A stretch of DNA of 64,000 nt from Tachypleus tridentatus (Eukaryota; Arthropoda; Merostomata; Xiphosura; Limulidae). The notes below the pieces were generated by a model. That model worked only from the letters and a program-made list of their open reading frames with translations. It made no database searches and was not told where the DNA came from. The stretch spans positions 94,182,170 to 94,246,169 of the forward strand of contig NC_134834.1 of the NCBI RefSeq assembly GCF_004210375.1, given 5' to 3'. Shown piece after piece: positions 57,821 to 64,000 of this stretch (positions within the stretch are counted from its first letter, which is position 1; each line of letters begins with the position of its first letter). A program made the translations under genes and the position numbers.

Positions 57821-60800
57821 CTTTGTAAGTGATGTTTTTTATTTCAAGTTTGTTCAGCTTTGGTGATTTGGAAATGGGTAGGAGCTCTTGTTTCAAGGGT
57901 GTTGAATCCAGTTACCATTACCACCAAACTTACTTGTCCTGTCTTTGTTATGGCAAAGCTGCTAAAGGTGTCTGCCACTGTCATTAATTTTGAACTCTAC
58001 ATTCAGCTAGTGATTTCAAAATTGTATCACATTCCCTCCGATATGCTGTCTGTTGTTGTCAGATGCACGTACTTTGTTTCAGTTCAGTCTGATTATTTTT
58101 TTACGTATGCTTTGAAAATTCTGACACCAGACAATATAATGAAAATTAAATGATAGTAACTTTTATAGAGAAGACAATTTCTGCTTTTTGAAGTTAAAGA
58201 AAAGTGTGTTTAATTTTAAAAACTTAAATAAAATACTTTGTAGAGGTCGAGTACATTGTTGTAGAAACTAGGTTTTTATATAAAAAAATGAAGTTTAAGA
58301 GAATTACTTTGTTACTTGTAAAGATCTATACAAAATGACTAACGTGGTTGAACACTAAAATTAGATTCAGTGTGTAATTATAGCCACTCTAACATTCAGT
58401 GTTACTGGTAATTTGAATATTGAACTAGCTTGAAATATTTGTTATATTAAAATAACATCTGGTGTTTTGTGTGTAAATCTCTGATAGTGCTCAAATACTT
58501 CTGTAATCCATCTTTTCATTCATATTTACAGTGTTTACCAGTAAACGGGTAATAATTATTATTGTTTCGGTGGTTTTTATGATGTGACAATACAAGTATC
58601 ATGTTTTTTAACATTGTAAATGAGCCAAGTTTAGAGTAATTAAATGTGATAATCACAAGTGAGTGCAACTTGCCTAGCACTTGTAACATTTTCAAAATAT
58701 GGCAAATGTAAATGCTTGATTTATGAAGATACTTTAGCATCTGTTGTTAGAGTACCACTGATAAATGCAGTTTCTATTTTTGTAGCTGATTCATAGTTTG
58801 ACATTGTACACTTGGTGAAAGATTGCCACTGTAAAAAAAATATAAACTATACAAGATATGGTTAGGTTTAACATGATACTCTTTCAGTAGTAACATTATT
58901 ATATTATTTGAAAAGTGCATACAAATATATTGAACACATATTGAAAGACACTGAACAAGTTATAGGGGAAATATAATGCTTGGATTGTATGTAACCTGTA
59001 CATTTAGTACTATCTTTGAAATCTGATCTGTTACTAAATGTCACCATGTAGTTTTTTAATTGTGACATGCGATAAACAAGTTTATGTTGGATTTTGGAAG
59101 GAAACAATAGCAGTAATTTGTATCCATCAAGTTGTTTAGCTTGAACCAAATATTTCTTGCTAGTATGACAGCAAGTTTCTGTGGTCAAAATTTCAAATAT
59201 CTAAAGTAGCACTACCATGATTGACACTGAAACCATATGACCTTTACAGGTCCTAACACTAATGATAAAAAGGCTCTAAGCCAGTATGTTTTCAACATTT
59301 TTCTCAACCACTATTCATACTTGTTAGTTCTTGTGAGAAACCCTTTAAGTACTTGTGAATGCCATTTAGCCTTGTATATTCTACTGTATTTTAATAAACT
59401 GCAAATGAGAGGTCAGCTGAGGTAAGTTATATTTCTTATGGGATCAGTAGCTAAATTTGAGTGGTAATATCTTTCATCCAGCCAAAAAAGTAGGTGGGGT
59501 CACTTGATCTATCATCTAGTTAATCAGCTTTAAGTCAATGGCATGGGCCTAGCCTCATTCTAGGATGCATCAGGTTATTATTTACTGGTACACAAATGGT
59601 AACGTTGCTGCTACTGTCCAAAAATGGGTTCAAGACCCACCCCTGGCTTTTAGTATTACCCTTTCAGGTTAATATCAGTTAATTGTAAAGTAAAAATGTT
59701 ATGGTGAAACCTGTTTCTATTTTTAAAAAAAATTCTGGCATATGGCATGAAATATGAGAAATAATTAGAATTTTTGAATAAATTAATAACAGTAAAAAGA
59801 AAAAACTTAAAAATAATGTTTAATATAACAGCATAAGAGCAAATTGACTCCTAAAAGAAATGTGTGTATGAATACTAATGAATTAGTAATTAGTGGGAGA
59901 ACAGAAAATAACCTTTGAATTTGTGCATCTGTTTAAAACCTCTGTTTTGTTTTTTAAATCTTATTTAATTGTATTTCTAAAAATTTCAAGTATCGGGAAT
60001 TTTGTGTATCTCAAAGTTATATTTATGAATTTTTTTATTTCATTGTTTTGAAATAAGTACTATAGTTGTTGAGCTTTTTAAAAGGTTTTTCTTTAAAGAA
60101 CTTAAGCATTTCATCAGAACTCAGCATCACAATCTTACAAGTTAAGTGAGTAAAGGTCATTGAATGATGTGATAACAGGCTTTAATTACATTGAAACAGT
60201 TAGTTTAAAATAGTAGAATTTGTGATCCTAGGTATTTGTTTTAATAATAAGGTAATAGTTTTAAATTACTTGTGACTGCTAGGATTAAGTTTAGAAAATT
60301 ACATATTGTTCTAACCATGTATTATTTTTGTAATTTTTAGTTTAAAGAATAGCTTAAGAATTGAAAATTATCTAAGTTGATTGAGCAAATTTGTTATATA
60401 TGTACGCATATTAGAAGAAAAAACAGTGTATTTAGAGCTACAATTTTCAAATCTGAGGTCACAGTAGACTCTGGTGTGGTTAAGAGTTAAGTGAAAAAAA
60501 TATTTAGGTGTATCATTCTTTAAGCAGATGGGTCCTGCAGATTTTGGGTGTTTGAAATTGGGTTGGCAGTGAAAACATTTGACAAGTGTTTAGAATATAT
60601 ATTTTAAAGATAAAATGACAACAAAGATTTTTCATCTGTTTAAAAAGGTAAAATACTCTGTTCAGACACTCTGGAAAGTAAGATACATGAACTGAGAACA
60701 CAAACTTTGTTGGTTTAAGAATTTGGTTTCTTCCTGGGAAGTCTTAAGTTTTATAAGATTGTCATTTGGAGAACATTATATTATTTAATTGCATCTTTTA

Positions 60801-62486
60801 GACAGAAAATACATAATTTGTGAAGTACAGTAAGCATAAATATCCCAATAAGAGCTAATATAAAAGTTACAAAAATGTTTAAGGCTAAGGTGGAAAAATG
60901 TAAGCCTTGCAGCAGATATTTAGAACCTGCTTTTTTTAGAAGCTTGGCCTTTAAAATCTATATAATTTCTCAAGAGCATAGCATCCCATAAAAAGCTGAC
61001 AGAAACAAGTTTTTGCTCCTCCTTTGAAGTGTAAAATTCAATCCTTAAATTTGGTTTTTATACATGGACCCTAAAGCAAACACTCATTATGGCCAATGAC
61101 ACATGAATGTTTTCAGTTACAGGATAAGTAAAATTATCCTTAATTATTAGGTAGGAGGTATAAAACAACTATACTGGAAATATACATCAATATTTAGTTA
61201 TATAGGTATCAACCATATATTATGTAGCACCTGTGCAAGAGATTTTGTTAGAAACAAATTTCCATGTCAGTTAAGTTTTAGTCTCTAATTTGTCAAATTT
61301 AACCTTTATTTAAAAGGCTGGCAGCAGCAGATGCAAGTGATATGTTTAAATATCTGTAAAATTTTAGTTTCCTCAAAAAGAAGCAAGAATAACATGTAAA
61401 TGTTTAACATACTTTCCATTGGTTTCTTGAACCTTTCAGTTTGCTAAGTTATGCTGCAGGTTTACTGCTTTGTTTTTAGTTCAATCACCAGGTTAGAGAA
61501 GTCCTCAGTTCTGTTGTTATTTGGTGTACTATAGAGTGAGATATATTTATAAAATGTAGATTATTATTGACCTTTTGTAAATACAAAATGATTATTTTAA
61601 GATTCTCTCTTTCAAAATAAAATCCTAGATTATCTGTGGTACTATTAACAGTAAAGTATCTGTAGGCATTTAACTTCATATTTGTAAGTGGTAATGAAAC
61701 TTAGATGTTTGTATTTTTCTTCTAATGCAAAAGACCTGATAATGTGGAAGATATTCTACTGATAGTAAGACTAGAAAGTAATGCAAAGGTTAGAAATCTG
61801 AATATGTATATAAATGTAAATGTTTAACCTGGGAAGCTTTTGATACAATTTGCAGATAAAGGCCATCTTGATGCAAGAATTTTACCATTTTGACTTTGAC
61901 ACAATGAGACTTGCGTTTCTAGACAATTGTTAGGAGACAGAGGTCAAACTTGTGATAAAATTCACTGCAAGTAGTCTTATTTTACTGATGTTTTGGGCTT
62001 AGAACAGTGATCAGGTAGCACCTGCATTTTGCTAGTTGAAAAACATCTGTAGCACAGAAACTTAAAATGTAGCAGACCAATGGGTATATGTGTGTATATA
62101 TGAAAGTACATGTTTAAACTATAAGTGTATCTGTGGAAACAAGTTACAGAATATAAATGTTCAATGGAGAAAATTTACCATAATTAAAAAATAAGTTATA
62201 CAATAATTACATTTATTGTTATTTCCATTAGAAATAATAGTTAATTATTAGCCTTAACTAAGTGTGATCTGCATAGGTACTTGATCTATTTTTTAAACAA
62301 GTGTAGTAGTTCAATGTACAGAAAATGGTGTTAATTAATTTGCACTTTTATTCAATGATATATGAACATTTAAAATTTTTTTTCTCATTTATAGGAATTA
62401 CTCTAACATATTTATCAATGGTTTCTTTACCACTTCTTTCATGAGGGAAAAATATTCAAAGCTTTATCTAGTTTTAGGCCACTATT

Positions 62487-62748
62487 AAACCTGACATAGC
62501 CAGGTTATTAGGGTTCTCAATTCATAATCTGTGGGTTTGAATACCCATTGCTAGATTATGTTTGCCCCTTTTAACTATAGGGGTGTTGTAATGTGATGGT
62601 CAATCCCTCTATTCATTGATAATTAGAGGCTTAAGAATTAGTGACAGGTGGTGTTGATTAGCTGTCTTCCCTCTAGTCTATCACTTCTAAATTAGGAATG
62701 GCTAGCATAGATAGCCTTTGAGTAGCTTTACACACGAAATTCAACACA
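62487..62748 (+). repeat. SINE family A, old copy
   Basis: The full element can be followed (AACCTGACATAGCCAGG, GGGTTTGAATACCC, GATGGTCAATCCCTCTATTC, tail GCATAGATAGCCTTTGAG), but with far more substitutions than the upstream copies; most CpG sites have become TG or CA. Confidence 0.82.
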
Positions 62749-64000
62749 ATGGTCTCCCTATTCTGAATTAACTAATTTTATGATATCTATCTTTAACCAA
62801 AAGGTCTTGGGGACATTATATCTTTTTAAGTATTGAGGAAGAAAAAACATTAAAAGTTTTAGTGTAAGTTTAATGTATTTGTGTACATGTTGATGTGTAT
62901 GTATACATACATCAAAAATATACCATGTAGTTAATGAATGGTGGTAAAGGTAAGATATTTACTAAAAACATTGATGCATTAATTGTTTATAATTATTAAC
63001 CTAATTACAAAATGTAAATTGATTTGAGATTGGTCTTTAGGTTTTAGAACTGAAACAGTATATTAGATATTAACTTTGTCTAAATTTAGATATTTTGTAA
63101 GTTTTTTCACTCATGAATTTTCAATATAAATCATTTTGTAATGCTTTTCTTTTTAAACCTTTAGAAAGGGGTGCTCTTGTTCTAATGTGTAAATATGTAT
63201 ATTGTGTGAAATTTGTTTAATAAGACTTTTTTTTTTTGTAACAGCTAATGATTAAGTCATTGTACAGTGGCTAATTTGATGTTTAATAATAATGGAGTTT
63301 ATTTCTTATTATTTTGTATAAAAGGATACACTTTATTGCATTTCCTTTGCTCAAAATACTTTGATTTATATTAAAATAAGATAATCCTAGTGACAAGCTA
63401 CCTAATAGTTTTGCTTTCTATTTAGGAAGAAACTAGTCACATTCTTTCATTGCTTGTTTATGAAAGACCTAAAACTTTGCATTTAAATGTGGTTTTTGGT
63501 AAGGTAAATATTGTAGGGGGAGAGGTGTCAAAATTATAATGCAGGTGTTGAATGATACATATATCAGCACCTTGTATTAAAATAACATTAAATATTTGAA
63601 ATGTATATCAATATATTAAGTACTTTTTCATTTGATAGGCTTTGCTATTTTATTTTTATCTAAGCACTTTCATAATTTTGCACTAATTTACTGGTGCCTT
63701 AAACAATTTGTTGTAAACTATTCATCACATTTTAAAGTCTTCTTTTATTTCTATAATACATTTAAGTAAACACGTTTGTTTACATTTCTCTATTCTGACC
63801 TCCTAGTAACTTGACCTCAAGTTTGAATCTGATAATTCCATTGGACCCACATCATAGTTGCAGCCTACATAACTTTGCATTTTAAGAAACACTTTATGTG
63901 TAACAAAAGTATATAACTTTGTATGGTTCCTGGAGTTTCTCTTGATCTAGCTATACTTTTAAGACTAAGTATTTATAAGTGTTTTCCCAAAATGATTCTT
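62749..64000. other. AT-rich DNA at the window end, nothing recognised
   Basis: No open frame, repeat or domain that I can name; short T-runs and TA steps only. Confidence 0.5.

Larger units (their letters stand above)
55176..62486 (+). other. 3' flank of Src42A, no gene recognised
   Basis: 7.3 kb of AT-rich DNA with almost no transposon sequence; one family B SINE scrap at about 57760-57820. The longest open frames (for example 56999-57400, 133 codons) have no recognised domain and no splice or codon support. It may include a long 3' UTR or simply be intergenic. Confidence 0.5.

Overview
The window is animal nuclear DNA: AT-rich, intron-bearing, and full of tRNA-derived SINEs, mariner-type DNA transposons, Ty3/gypsy fragments and Penelope-like elements. 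It contains one confidently readable protein-coding gene, an eight-coding-exon Src-family tyrosine kinase on the + strand (19997-55175, 527 residues). The protein reads as an arthropod Src42A orthologue: Met-Gly-Asn-Cys N-terminus, SH3, SH2, kinase domain with HRDLAARN catalytic loop, and a C-terminal regulatory tyrosine. The protein and the repeat content together suggest a chelicerate, and the SINE looks like the abundant type I associate with horseshoe crabs. The genus is inference from memory, not proven here.

Layout. 1-19.0 kb: no gene recognised; SINEs of three families, two decayed Ty3/gypsy polyproteins (about 5.3-7.7 kb and 14.6-16.7 kb) and a dead mariner (9344-10632). 19.1-20.0 kb: upstream region of the kinase. 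19997-20418: first coding exon (unique region plus SH3). 20419-44138: a 23.7 kb first intron holding SINEs, a cluster of Penelope-like fragments (25.8-28.8 kb), two minisatellites, a pair of related small TIR elements, a pogo-like MITE, and a speculative two-exon small membrane-protein gene (25385-25559 joined in phase to 31501-31751). 44139-55175: seven further coding exons. Intron 7 contains an antisense mariner remnant with TA target duplications, inside which a 96-bp segment has been amplified seven times. 55176-64000: 3' flank, repeat-poor, with one old SINE near 62.5 kb and no recognisable gene.

All seven kinase introns obey GT-AG and the summed exon length is 528 codons including stop, so the model is internally consistent. 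I found no CRISPR, operon or other prokaryotic-type system. The most interesting material is in the repeats: three SINE families with different tRNA-like heads share one 3' tail; several SINEs have clear target-site duplications, including a 46-bp truncated insertion with a perfect 12-bp duplication; Penelope ends are arranged head to head; and one Penelope end carries a partial hammerhead-like core.
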